Assembly: GCF_036075115.1 (NCBI RefSeq) | Contig: NZ_CP107958.1 | Coordinates: 8,246,001-8,310,000, forward strand | Source of the DNA: Streptomyces sp. NBC_00377 | GTDB taxonomy: Bacteria > Actinomycetota > Actinomycetes > Streptomycetales > Streptomycetaceae | Length of the DNA stretch: 64,000 nucleotides | Reading direction: 5' to 3' | Shown here: positions 24,885 to 33,547 of the stretch, in pieces | Layout of the letters: each line of letters begins with the position of its first letter | Numbering within the stretch: the stretch's first letter is position 1 | Notes under the pieces: generated by a model | What the model was told of the DNA's origin: nothing | Databases searched by the model: none | What the model saw: only the letters and a program-made list of their open reading frames with translations | Position numbers and translations under genes: made by a program

Positions 24885-26240
24885 TGGGGCCCTCTTTCGT
24901 GGATACCCCGGCCTTCAGGCCGGGGAGGAGACGAAGCCAGGGCGGACCGGCGTCCACCGCCCACCGGCCGACATCCGTCACTCACAGGGGAGCTGATGGA
25001 GTGTGAGGTATGGCGGAGCAGGTCAAGCGGGCGTTCAGGTACCGCTTCTACCCCACGGACGAGCAGGCGGCTGAGCTGTCGCGTACGTTCGGCTGCGTCC
25101 GCCTCGTGTACAACAAGGCGCTGGAAGAGCGCACCCGGGCCTGGTACGGCGAGCAGCGCCGCGTCTCCTACGTGCAGTCCTCCGCCGCGCTCACCCAGTG
25201 GAAGAAGACCGAACAACTGGCCTTCCTGACCGAGGTGTCCTCGGTTCCGCTCCAGCAGGCGCTGCGCCATCTTCAGACGGCGTTCGCCAGCTTCTTCGCC
25301 AGGCGCGCGAAGTATCCGCGCTACAAGTCGCGGAAGAAGTCCCGGTCGTCGGCCGAGTACACCCGCAGCGCCTTCACCTGGCGCGACGGACAGCTCACGC
25401 TCGCCAAGATGGCGGAGCCCCTGGACATCCGCTGGTCGCGCCGCCTGCCCGAGGGTGCGGAGCCGACCACGGCGACCGTGTCCCGCGACGCGGCGGGACG
25501 CTGGTTCGTGTCCCTGCTGTGCGAGGACAGCATCGCCCCGGCCCCCGCCACGACGGCGGCGGTCGGCCTGGACGCCGGGATCACCTCCCTGGTGACCCTG
25601 TCCACCGGGGAGAAGATCGCCAACCCCAAGCACGAGCGCCGTGACCGCGCCCGTCTCGCCAAGGCGCAGCGTGAGCTGTCGCGCAAGGCGAAGGGCTCGG
25701 CGAACCGGGAGAAAGCCCGGCGTCGCGTCGCCAAGGTCCACGCGCGGATCGCCGACCGGCGCCGCGACTTCCTGCACAAGCTGTCGACTCGTCTCGTCCG
25801 TGAGAACCAAACGGTCGTGATCGAGGACCTCACCGTCCGCAACCTGCTGAAGAACGGCAAGCTCGCGCGCGCCATCTCGGATGCGGCCTGGACGGACCTG
25901 CGCTTCATGCTGGAGTACAAGTGTGCCTGGTACGGGCGCGAACTCGTCGTGATCGACCGCTTCTTCCCCAGCTCCAAGCTGTGCGGAACCTGCGGCACGG
26001 TCCGCGGGAAGCTGCCGCTGAACGTCCGCGAGTGGACATGCGGGCACTGCGGTGCCGTGCATGACCGCGACGTGAACGCGGCACACAACATCCTGGCCGC
26101 CGGGCTGGCGGTGTCTGCCTGTGGAGACGGTGTAAGACCTCAACGGGAGTCCTCCCGGACGGGGCGGTCGTCGGTGAAGCAGGAACCCCAGCGGGCGACC
26201 GCTGGAAACCCCCGCCTTCAGGCGGGGGGACGAAGTCAAG
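24885..26240 (+). mobile_element. IS200/IS605-family TnpB-only element (IS1341-like)
   Basis: The element carries one intact tnpB and no Y1 transposase (TnpA). The left end has an 8-bp stem CCCCGGCC/GGCCGGGG with a TTCA loop (24906-24925). The right end has CCCCCGCC/GGCGGGGG with the same TTCA loop (26209-26228). GACGAAG(C/T)C follows both hairpins. Such imperfect subterminal palindromes replace inverted repeats in this family. I place the left edge after TTCAT (24880-24884) and the right edge at TCAAG (26236-26240). It sits between lacI and the sugar permease gene. The edges are inferred and need an empty-site comparison. Confidence 0.75.
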
Positions 26241-26290
26241 GTCACGACTTTACGGCTCCGGACAGCAGATCGAGGCTCCAGAACCGCTGA
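25010..26290 (+). CDS. tnpB: TnpB, RNA-guided RuvC nuclease
   Basis: A 426-residue TnpB. The N-terminal HTH/wedge part reads FRYRFYPTDEQAAELSRTFGCVRLVYN. The RuvC sites are GLDAGITSL (Asp about 188), VVIEDLTVRNLL (Glu about 272) and DRDVNAAHNI (Asp 352/354). The zinc finger is KLCGTCG and CGHCGAVHD. All catalytic residues are present, so it should be active. Relatives use an omega RNA made from the element's right end to cut DNA beside a short TAM. The frame has no stop inside the element: it runs past the right end and overlaps the antisense permease gene by 49 bases, giving a foreign ~15-residue tail. Confidence 0.92.
   Translation: MAEQVKRAFRYRFYPTDEQAAELSRTFGCVRLVYNKALEERTRAWYGEQRRVSYVQSSAALTQWKKTEQLAFLTEVSSVPLQQALRHLQTAFASFFARRAKYPRYKSRKKSRSSAEYTRSAFTWRDGQLTLAKMAEPLDIRWSRRLPEGAEPTTATVSRDAAGRWFVSLLCEDSIAPAPATTAAVGLDAGITSLVTLSTGEKIANPKHERRDRARLAKAQRELSRKAKGSANREKARRRVAKVHARIADRRRDFLHKLSTRLVRENQTVVIEDLTVRNLLKNGKLARAISDAAWTDLRFMLEYKCAWYGRELVVIDRFFPSSKLCGTCGTVRGKLPLNVREWTCGHCGAVHDRDVNAAHNILAAGLAVSACGDGVRPQRESSRTGRSSVKQEPQRATAGNPRLQAGGRSQGHDFTAPDSRSRLQNR
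26110..26260 (+). ncRNA. Predicted omega RNA (reRNA) with guide
   Basis: By analogy with ISDra2 TnpB, the guide RNA scaffold is the 3' end of tnpB plus the right end, here about 26110-26240 with the hairpin at 26209-26228. The guide is the flanking DNA just after the element, GTCACGACTTTACGG from 26241. Boundaries are estimates from the family; no RNA data support them. Confidence 0.5.
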
Positions 26291-27147
26291 ATGACCAGGA
26301 ACAGCGCCACGAGCGGGATCACCGCGAGGAACGCGCCGGTGATCACCAGGGTGTAGAGCGCCGGGGTGTTGGCGCCCTGTTCGAGGAGGGTGAACAGGCC
26401 GAGCGTGAGCGGGAACTTCTCGTCGTCGCTGAGCATGATGTAGGGCAGCAGGAAGTTGTTCCAGATCGCCACGAACTGGAACAGGAACACCGTCACCATG
26501 CCGGGCACCATCATCGGCAGCGCGATCCTGGTGAAGATCCGCCACTCGCTCGCCCCGTCCATCCGGCCGGCCTCCACCACGTCGCTCGGCACGGCCGCGG
26601 CCGCGTAGATGCGCGAGAGGTAGACGCCGTAGGGCGAGAGGATCTGCGGCAGCAGCACGGACCAGTGGGAGTCCGTCAGGTCCGCCTTCGCCATCAGCAG
26701 GTACTGGGGGATGGCGAGGATGATCGGCGGCATCAGCACCCCCGCGAGGAGGACGTTGAACATCGTCTCGCGACCCCGGAAGCGGTAGGTCGCCAGCGCG
26801 TAGCCGCTGAACGCCGACACTGCCGTCGACAGCAGCGCGCCGAGCACCGCGTACAGCGCGGAGTTGGCCATCCACTGCCAGTAGATGCCGTCACGGTAGG
26901 CGTCGAGGTCGCGGACGTTGTCCGTGAAGCCGCTGCCCGGCAGGAACGTGAACGTGGAGAACAGCTCGCTGCCGGACTTGGTAGACGCGATCACCACCCA
27001 CGCCACCGGCAGCAGGCAGTAGACGGCGCCCAGCAGCAGGGTGATCGTCGGCGCCAGTGCGATCCGGCCGCGCAACGGCGGACGGCTCCGCGCCGCGCTC
27101 GTGGCCCCGGCTGCCGGGGGCGCCTTCCGGACGGCGAGAGAACTCAT
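26242..27147 (-). CDS. Sugar ABC transporter permease, MalG/GanQ-type
   Basis: A 301-residue inner-membrane permease with about six hydrophobic helices. The EAA loop EAGRMDGASEWRIFTRIALPMMVPG, where the ATPase docks, is typical of the CUT1 family. Its start overlaps the stop of the other permease (ATGA, 27144-27147). It would pair with that permease and with a shared MsiK-like ATPase encoded elsewhere, since none is present in the locus. The stop at 26242 lies two bases from the inferred right edge of the TnpB element. Confidence 0.93.
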   Translation of the reverse strand: MSSLAVRKAPPAAGATSAARSRPPLRGRIALAPTITLLLGAVYCLLPVAWVVIASTKSGSELFSTFTFLPGSGFTDNVRDLDAYRDGIYWQWMANSALYAVLGALLSTAVSAFSGYALATYRFRGRETMFNVLLAGVLMPPIILAIPQYLLMAKADLTDSHWSVLLPQILSPYGVYLSRIYAAAAVPSDVVEAGRMDGASEWRIFTRIALPMMVPGMVTVFLFQFVAIWNNFLLPYIMLSDDEKFPLTLGLFTLLEQGANTPALYTLVITGAFLAVIPLVALFLVIQRFWSLDLLSGAVKS

Positions 27148-28067
27148 CGCGCTGCCTCCTGCTTGTTGCGATGGTTGGCGGCCCGCAGGAAGCCGAAGGA
27201 CAGCACCAGCGTGACGAAAGCGATGATCACGGCCTCGGCGGCCGCCTGGTGGATGTCACCGGTGCCGAACGCGTCCCGGTACACCTTCATCAGCGGACTC
27301 CACGTGGTGGAGACCGAGTTGGTGAGCGGCTTGAGCGTGGTCGGCTCGTTGAACACCTGGAGCGTGGCGATGATCGAGAAGAAGAAGGTCAGCACCAGGG
27401 AGGGCGCCACCATCGGGATCTTGATCCGCAGGGCGATCTGCGACGGGGTGGCGCCGTCCAGCTTCGCCGCCTCGTAGACCTCGGCCGGAATGGCCTGCAA
27501 CGAGGTGTAGATGACGATCATGTTGAACCCCGTGCCGCCCCAGACCGCGATGTTCGACAGGGCGAGGTACAGCGGACCCCCGTCCAGCAGGTCGGGCTGC
27601 GGCATGCCCAGCTTCGCCAGCACGAAGTAGAACGGGCTGACGTCCGGCAGGTACAGGAAGCCCCACAGCAGCGCGGCCACCACGCCGGGGATGGCGTACG
27701 GCAGGAAGATCGCGAGCCGGGTGAAGGGGGCGAGCCGCACCTTGTCCGAGTCGAGCATCAGCGCGAACAGCAGTGCCAGGCCCAGCATCACGGGGACGAC
27801 GATGCAGCCGTAGCCGAGGACGCGCAGCGCGCCGTCGAGCAGCTCGCTGTCGGTGAAGGCGTCGGTGTAGTTCTCGACGCCGGCCCAGACCTCGCTGCGC
27901 GCACCCGAGCCCAGGCCGAGGCCGGAGACGTGCACCTTGCGGAAACTGAGCCACACCGCGTAGCCGATGGGCAGCGCGAAGAACAGGGCGAAGAGGATCG
28001 TGGCGGGGACGAGGAAGCCGTACGGGGCGCCCTTGACCCCGTACGACCTCCGGCGTGCGACTGTCAC
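27144..28067 (-). CDS. Sugar ABC transporter permease, MalF/GanP-type
   Basis: A 307-residue CUT1 permease. It opens with VARRRSYGVKGAPYGFLVPATILFA, has about six membrane segments and the EAA loop YEAAKLDGATPSQIALRIKIPMVAP. The GTG at 28067 overlaps the stop of the binding-protein gene (GTGA), so the three transporter genes form one tightly coupled operon. In Streptomyces such importers usually share the ATPase MsiK; no ATPase gene lies here. Confidence 0.93.
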   Translation of the reverse strand: MTVARRRSYGVKGAPYGFLVPATILFALFFALPIGYAVWLSFRKVHVSGLGLGSGARSEVWAGVENYTDAFTDSELLDGALRVLGYGCIVVPVMLGLALLFALMLDSDKVRLAPFTRLAIFLPYAIPGVVAALLWGFLYLPDVSPFYFVLAKLGMPQPDLLDGGPLYLALSNIAVWGGTGFNMIVIYTSLQAIPAEVYEAAKLDGATPSQIALRIKIPMVAPSLVLTFFFSIIATLQVFNEPTTLKPLTNSVSTTWSPLMKVYRDAFGTGDIHQAAAEAVIIAFVTLVLSFGFLRAANHRNKQEAAR

Positions 28068-29395
28068 TCGGAGACCTCGAAGCCCTGCTTCTTCATATCG
28101 GCGACGGTGTCCGCCTGCACCTTGTCCAGGGCGGCGGAGAAGTCCGACTTGTCCTTCGCGGCGGCGCCGAACGCGTCCTTGAAGGTCGTGTAGGCGACGT
28201 TCACGTTCGGGCCCCAGGCGGACGGCGCCGTGGTCTTCGCGATCTTGGCTGCGGTGGTGTAGAAGTCCGCCTGGTTCGAGAAGTAGTCCGGCGGGGTGGT
28301 GAAGGCGCCGCTGAGCTGGGCGGACGTGGAGGCCGGGTAGATGCCGCCCTCCTTGGCCAGCGCGGTGAGGGCGTCGCCGTCGGTGTTGAGCCAGGCGGCG
28401 AACTTCGCGGCGGCCGCCTTGTGCGCGGAGTCCGTCGTCACGGCCGTGGAGGATCCGCCCCAGCTGCCGGTGACGTTCTCGCTGTCCGACCACTGGGGGA
28501 GCGGGGCCATGGCCCACTTGCCCTTGGTGTCGGGCGCGGCGGTGGTCAACGTGCCCGGGGCCCACACGGCGGAGACCCAGGCGATCTGCTTGCCGGTGTT
28601 CAGCGCCTTGTTCCAGGCGGGCGTGTACATCGGCTGGTTGTCGATGGCGCCCTCCTTGACGAGGCCGCCCCAGAAGCCGGCGACCTTCTTGGTGGCCGCG
28701 TCGGCGATGCCGACGTTCCACTTGTCGCCCGAGGTGGTCCACCACTTGGCGCCGGCCTGCTGGGCGAGGCCCGCGAAGAGGCCGGAGTCGTTGGCGGAGA
28801 AGGTGGTCAGGTCCGTGCCGGGGGCCTTCTTCTTCAGTGCGCGGGCGGTCTGCGCGAACTGCTCCCAGGTCGCAGGGACCGTCAGGCCGTACTTCTTGAA
28901 GAGGTCCGCGCGGTAGTAGAACATCATCGGGCCGATGTCCTGCGGCACGGCGTAGACGGCGTCCGTGCCCAGCGTCGTCTGCTGCCAGACGCCGTCGGCG
29001 AACTTGGCCTTCGCGTCGCCGACGTTCTTCGCTATGTCGGCCAGCGCGTCATTGCTGACCAGCGTCGGCAGGGCCTGGTACTCGGCCTGGACCAGGTCGG
29101 GGGCCTTGCCGGCCTTGTGCGCGGTGAGGATCTTGGTGACCAGCGTGTCGCCGGACGCCTGCTTCTTCACCGTGACCGTGATCCGGTCCTTCTTGCCCTG
29201 GCCCTTGTTCCACAGGTCCACGACCTTGTCCATGCCCGGTGTCCACGTCCAGTACGTGAGCGAGACCGGACCGGACTCGGCGTCGCTGTCGTCGTCGGAC
29301 GACCCGCAGGCGGCGAGTGCGGTGGCGCCGAGGGCGACGGCGATGGTGGAAGCTGCACCTCTGACAAAGAGCCGCCGGCGCTTCGTGTTGGGCAT
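28064..29395 (-). CDS. Sugar-binding lipoprotein of the galactan-locus importer (GanS-like)
   Basis: A 443-residue extracytoplasmic solute-binding protein, family 1 (CUT1). The signal peptide has an RRRLFVRG n-region and a lipobox LAACG; the mature protein begins with an acidic, Ser/Asp-rich linker. VSLTYWTWTPGMDKVVDLWN and APDLVQAEYQALPTLVSNDAL are typical. The ATG at 29395 has GGGGAGA upstream. It is divergent from the GH42 gene across a LacI-type operator, so galacto-oligosaccharides released by the GH53 enzyme are the likely ligands. Confidence 0.9.
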   Translation of the reverse strand: MPNTKRRRLFVRGAASTIAVALGATALAACGSSDDDSDAESGPVSLTYWTWTPGMDKVVDLWNKGQGKKDRITVTVKKQASGDTLVTKILTAHKAGKAPDLVQAEYQALPTLVSNDALADIAKNVGDAKAKFADGVWQQTTLGTDAVYAVPQDIGPMMFYYRADLFKKYGLTVPATWEQFAQTARALKKKAPGTDLTTFSANDSGLFAGLAQQAGAKWWTTSGDKWNVGIADAATKKVAGFWGGLVKEGAIDNQPMYTPAWNKALNTGKQIAWVSAVWAPGTLTTAAPDTKGKWAMAPLPQWSDSENVTGSWGGSSTAVTTDSAHKAAAAKFAAWLNTDGDALTALAKEGGIYPASTSAQLSGAFTTPPDYFSNQADFYTTAAKIAKTTAPSAWGPNVNVAYTTFKDAFGAAAKDKSDFSAALDKVQADTVADMKKQGFEVSE

Positions 29396-29493
29396 GGATC
29401 TCTCCCCTGACCTGGGTTTTCGCCCGGTGCGAAAACCTGCCATGCGATCACATGAGCCGAGCCCCCGCCCGTGGCGAGAGCCCGTCCTGCTGT

Positions 29494-29536
29494 CTGTGAG
29501 CGTTCACAGTAGAGAAACATCCCGGACACTTGTCAA
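29494..29536 (-). promoter_or_regulatory. Promoter and LacI-type operator of the sugar importer operon
   Basis: On the minus strand TTGACA (29536-29531), a 17-bp spacer and TCTACT (29513-29508) form a near-consensus promoter. CTGTGAGCGTTCACAG (29494-29509 on +) is a 16-bp near-palindrome with a central CG, the usual LacI-family layout, overlapping the edge of the -10 and the start site. It lies between the importer operon and the divergent GH42 gene, so the LacI protein at 23856-24884 is the obvious candidate binder. Confidence 0.75.
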
Positions 29537-29624
29537 TGGTTGTTGCTGTGCGGTTATGTTGGGCTCCGAGCGGCATCGTTGTGTGTGCACGTTCCCAAAT
29601 GATCGCCAAAACGGGAGAGATCCA

Positions 29625-31646
29625 ATGCCGGAGACCAGCCCCAGGGGCCTCACCAGGCTCGCCTTCGGTGGGGACTACAACCCCGAGCAGTGGCCGGAAA
29701 GCGTCTGGCAGGACGACGTCCGGCTGATGCGGGAGGCCGGCGTCACCATGGTGAGCGTCGGGATCTTCTCCTGGGCCCTGCTGGAGCCCTCACCCGGCAC
29801 GTACGACTTCGGCTGGCTGGACCGCGTCATCGGCCTGCTGCACGACAACGGCATCCGCGTCGACCTGGGCACGCCCACCGTGGCGCCACCGGTCTGGTTC
29901 TACCGCGAGCACCCCGACGCGCTGCCCGTGACCGCCGAGGGCGTGCGCTACGAGTTCGGCTCCCGCGCCGCGATATGCCACAGCAACGCGGACTACCGCG
30001 CGGCCGCCGCGAACATCACCACGCGCCTCGCCGAGCGCTACGGCGACCACCCGGCGCTGGCGATGTGGCACGTGCACAACGAGTACGGCGTCCCCGTCTC
30101 CGCCTGCTACTGCGACTCCTGCGCCGCCCACTTCCGCCGCTGGCTGGAGACGACGTACGGCACGGTCGACGCCGTCAACGAAGCCTGGGGCACCGCCTTC
30201 TGGGGCCAGCGCTACGCCGGCTTCGAGGACGTCAACCCGCCGCGGGCCACGCCGACCGTCGGCAACCCGGGGCAGGCCCTGGACTACAAGCGGTTCGCCG
30301 ACGCCACCATGCGCGAGAACTTCCGTGCGGAGCGGGACATCCTGCACCGGCTCGCGCCCGGCGTCCCGGTGACGACCAACTTCATGACCGCCCTCAGCCA
30401 GTGCGACTCGGTCGACTACTGGGCCTGGGGCCGCGAGGTCGACATCGTCACCAACGACCACTATCTGATCACCGACGGCCGCCGCACCCACGTCAACCTC
30501 GCGATGGCCGCCGACCTCACCCGTTCCGTCGCCGGCGGCGCCCCCTGGATCCTGCTGGAGCACTCCACCTCGGGCGTCAACTGGCAGCCGCGCAACCCCG
30601 CGAAGGCCCCCGGCCAGATGGCCCGCAACTCCCTCGGTCATGTGGCCCGCGGTTCCGAGGGCGCCATGTTCTTCCAGTGGCGGCAGTCCCGGCGCGGCGC
30701 CGAGAAGTTCCACTCTGCGATGGTCCCGCACGGCGGTACCGACACCCGTGTGTGGAACGAGGTCGTCGAGCTCGGCGCGAGCCTCGACTCGCTCGGCACG
30801 ATCCGCGGCACCCGCACCGAGGCCGATGTCGCGGTCCTGTGGGACTGGCATTCCTGGTGGGCGCAGAACCTCGCCTGGCGGCCCAGCGAGGACGCCGACC
30901 CGCGCGAGCGCGCCGACGCCTTCTACGAAGCCCTCTACGACCGCCACCTCACCGTCGACTTCGCCCACCCCGAGGCCGACCTGTCCGCGTACCCGCTGGT
31001 CGTGGTGCCCGCCCTGTACCTGATGACGGAAGCGGCCGGCAACAACCTCAGGGAGTACGTCGCGAGCGGCGGCACCCTCGTCGTGTCGTACTTCTCCGGC
31101 ATCGTCGACGAGCACGACGCCGTCCACGAGGGCGCCTTTCCCGGCGCGCTGCGCGACGTCCTCGGCCTGACCGTCGAGGAGTTCTCGCCGCTGCTCCCGG
31201 GCGAGAACGTGCGCGTCACAGGCCCCGACGGCTGCGCACTCACCGGCGACGTGTGGACGGAGTTCGTGGTGCCGCGCGGCGCCGAGACCGTCTGGACGTA
31301 CGCCGAAGGACTCACCGAGGGCCGGCCCGCCGTCACCCGCCACCGGCTCGGCGAGGGCACCGCCTGGTACGTCTCCACCCGCCTCGGCGCCGAGGGTCTG
31401 GACGCCCTGCTCGGCCTGGCCGCCGAGGACGCGGCGATCGTCCCGCGCGCGGAGCTGCCCCACGACGTCGAGGTCGTACGCCGCTCGGGCGGGACGGGCA
31501 GCTACCTCTTCGCGATCAACCACACCGCCGCCGACGCCAAGGTGCCGCTGGAGACCTCCGGCACCGAACTGCTGACGGGCGAACGCGCCGCCGGCCGCCT
31601 CGCGGTCCCGGCGGGGGCCGTCCGGGTCGTACGACTCGACGGCTGA
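29625..31646 (+). CDS. Beta-galactosidase, GH42 (GanA-like)
   Basis: A 673-residue intracellular enzyme without a signal peptide. The GH42 barrel shows GGDYNPEQWPESVWQDDVRLM, HVHNEYGVPVSACYC (acid/base Glu in HNEYG; the Cys residues bind a structural metal) and WILLEHSTSGVNWQ with the nucleophile Glu. A trimerisation domain and a small C-terminal beta domain follow. It should hydrolyse imported beta-galacto-oligosaccharides to galactose. GGGAGAG precedes the ATG at 29625. It is divergent from the importer and followed by the GH53 gene. Confidence 0.95.
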   Translation: MPETSPRGLTRLAFGGDYNPEQWPESVWQDDVRLMREAGVTMVSVGIFSWALLEPSPGTYDFGWLDRVIGLLHDNGIRVDLGTPTVAPPVWFYREHPDALPVTAEGVRYEFGSRAAICHSNADYRAAAANITTRLAERYGDHPALAMWHVHNEYGVPVSACYCDSCAAHFRRWLETTYGTVDAVNEAWGTAFWGQRYAGFEDVNPPRATPTVGNPGQALDYKRFADATMRENFRAERDILHRLAPGVPVTTNFMTALSQCDSVDYWAWGREVDIVTNDHYLITDGRRTHVNLAMAADLTRSVAGGAPWILLEHSTSGVNWQPRNPAKAPGQMARNSLGHVARGSEGAMFFQWRQSRRGAEKFHSAMVPHGGTDTRVWNEVVELGASLDSLGTIRGTRTEADVAVLWDWHSWWAQNLAWRPSEDADPRERADAFYEALYDRHLTVDFAHPEADLSAYPLVVVPALYLMTEAAGNNLREYVASGGTLVVSYFSGIVDEHDAVHEGAFPGALRDVLGLTVEEFSPLLPGENVRVTGPDGCALTGDVWTEFVVPRGAETVWTYAEGLTEGRPAVTRHRLGEGTAWYVSTRLGAEGLDALLGLAAEDAAIVPRAELPHDVEVVRRSGGTGSYLFAINHTAADAKVPLETSGTELLTGERAAGRLAVPAGAVRVVRLDG

Positions 31647-31653
31647 GCCGACT

Positions 31654-31694
31654 CCCCCTTCGCCCGTGGAGCCTCGAGCCGCGGGCGGAGGGGG
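31654..31694 (+). other. Intercistronic stem-loop between GH42 and GH53 genes
   Basis: CCCCCTTCGCCCG (31654-31666) pairs with CGGGCGGAGGGGG (31682-31694), with one G-U pair and a 15-base loop. There is no T tract. It may act as a partial terminator or RNA-stability element between the two enzyme genes. Confidence 0.6.
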
Positions 31695-31750
31695 CCCTTC
31701 ACCCCACGAGGGAACCCCACCCCATCACGTCGAAGGGACGACGGACGACG

Positions 31751-33319
31751 ATGTTCCATCCCAGACGCACCCTCAGAGCCCTGCTGCTGCCGCTCACCGC
31801 CGGGCTCGCCCTCACCGCCCTGCCCGCGCAGACCGCGCAGGCGGCCGGCACCCTCACCAACGGCGGCTTCGAGACCGGCGCGGCCGGCACCGCGACCCCG
31901 GCCGGCTGGTCGACGTACTCGGCCGCCGGGCAGAACTCCGCCTCCTTCACCGAGTCCGGTGGCCACGGCGGCAGTTACCGCCTCTCGCACTACTCGGCCA
32001 CCGCCTACAAGGTCGAGACGTACCAGTACCTGTCCGGCCTCACCAACGGCACCTACAAGCTCACCGCCTGGGTGCGCTCCGGGGGCGGCCAGAACTCCGC
32101 GTACCTCGCGCTGAAGAACTGCGGCAGCGCCGAGCAGCGCACCGACATCCCGGTCTCGGCCGCCGGCTGGATCCGCGTCGTCACCTCCGTCGCGGTGACG
32201 AACAACCAGTGCACCATCAGCGTCAACTCCGACGCCAACGCCGGGAACTGGATCAACGTCGACGACCTGACCTTCGCCCCGGGCTCCTCCGGCCTGAGCG
32301 TCAAGGGCTCGGACGTCTCGTCGCTCGTCAAGAGCGAAGCCCTCGGCGGCGTCTACCGGAACAGCTCCGGCACCGCCCAGGACGCACTCGCAGTTCTCCG
32401 GAGCGCCGGACAGAACTACGCGCGGCTGAAGGTCTGGGTGAACCCCGCCGACGGCTACAACAACAAGGCGCGGGTCCTGGCGGCGGCCAAGCGCGTCAAG
32501 GCGCAGGGCATGAAGCTCCTGGTGGACTTCCACTACTCGGACATCTGGGCCGACCCGGGCGCCCAGACCGTGCCCTCCGCCTGGGTCGGACACTCCTACA
32601 GCCAGTTGAGGACGGACGTCTACAACCACACCTACGACGTCCTCAGCGCCCTGAAGTCCCAGGGCACCACCGCGGACATGGTGCAGGTCGGCAACGAGAT
32701 CAACGGCGGCATGCTGTGGTCCGCGGGCTCCACCGACAACTGGCCGCAACTGGCCGGACTGCTCAACTCCGGCTACGCCGCGGTCAAGGCGGTCGACTCC
32801 GGCACGGCCGTGGCGCTGCACCTGGCCAAGGGCGGCGACCTCTCCGGCACCCGCTGGTGGTTCGACAACGCGGTCTCGAACGGGGTGAAGTTCGACGTCA
32901 TCGGCCTGTCCTACTACGGGTACTGGCACGGCACCCTCGGCGACTTCCAGACCACCCTCGACGACGCCGCCTCCCGCTACGCCAAGCCGGTCTACGTCGC
33001 CGAGACGGCGTACCCCTTCCGGCTGGACAGCGAGGACGCGCACGAGAACATCATCGACCTCCCGAGCGAGCTGGTGTCCGGCTACCCGGCATCCGTCAGC
33101 GGACAGACCCGGTGGATGAAGGACGTGGCGAGCATCGTCGAGGCCGTCCCGAACGGCCGCGGGCTCGGCGTCTTCTACTGGGAGTCCACCTGGACCGCCG
33201 TCACCGGCAACGGCTGGGACCCGACCGACGCCGCGTCCGGCAACGGCTGGGAGAACCAGGCCCTGTTCGGCTACGACGACCGGGCCCTGTCCTCCATGTC
33301 GTGGTTCAGCCACCGCTGA
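31751..33319 (+). CDS. Secreted arabinogalactan endo-beta-1,4-galactanase, GH53 (GanB-like)
   Basis: A 522-residue exported enzyme. Signal peptide: FHPRRTLRALLLPLTAGLAL ending near AQAAGT. Residues about 34-178 form a carbohydrate-binding beta-sandwich (NGGFETGAAGTATPAGWS to GNWINVDDLTFAPG), possibly family 61. The GH53 barrel follows: GSDVSSLVKSEALGG, LKVWVNPADGYN, KLLVDFHYSDIWADPG, QVGNEINGGMLW with the acid/base Glu, and YVAETAYPF with the nucleophile Glu. It should cut beta-1,4-galactan of pectin outside the cell and feed the importer and GH42 enzyme. Confidence 0.95.
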   Translation: MFHPRRTLRALLLPLTAGLALTALPAQTAQAAGTLTNGGFETGAAGTATPAGWSTYSAAGQNSASFTESGGHGGSYRLSHYSATAYKVETYQYLSGLTNGTYKLTAWVRSGGGQNSAYLALKNCGSAEQRTDIPVSAAGWIRVVTSVAVTNNQCTISVNSDANAGNWINVDDLTFAPGSSGLSVKGSDVSSLVKSEALGGVYRNSSGTAQDALAVLRSAGQNYARLKVWVNPADGYNNKARVLAAAKRVKAQGMKLLVDFHYSDIWADPGAQTVPSAWVGHSYSQLRTDVYNHTYDVLSALKSQGTTADMVQVGNEINGGMLWSAGSTDNWPQLAGLLNSGYAAVKAVDSGTAVALHLAKGGDLSGTRWWFDNAVSNGVKFDVIGLSYYGYWHGTLGDFQTTLDDAASRYAKPVYVAETAYPFRLDSEDAHENIIDLPSELVSGYPASVSGQTRWMKDVASIVEAVPNGRGLGVFYWESTWTAVTGNGWDPTDAASGNGWENQALFGYDDRALSSMSWFSHR

Positions 33320-33547
33320 TCCACCACTGATCCACCGTCTCCCGCAGCCGGGGCCCGGCCGCAGCACGCGTCCGGGCCCCTCCCCCCTCCCGGCCCCTCT
33401 CCCGGCCGATCGACCGAACAGCCTTGCACACAACGGGTGTTGGATCCCGGCCAAGGCCCACGGAGTTCGGGACAGGGCGGCCCCGACTGCGGAAGAGTGG
33501 GGAGACGGTGCGAGGGAGCCCCGACCGACGGGACAGAGGGGACGACG

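Noticed and set aside
24885..25009. A Y1 transposase gene accompanying tnpB
   Set aside because: Only 125 bases lie between the left hairpin and tnpB and no HUH motif is present on either strand.
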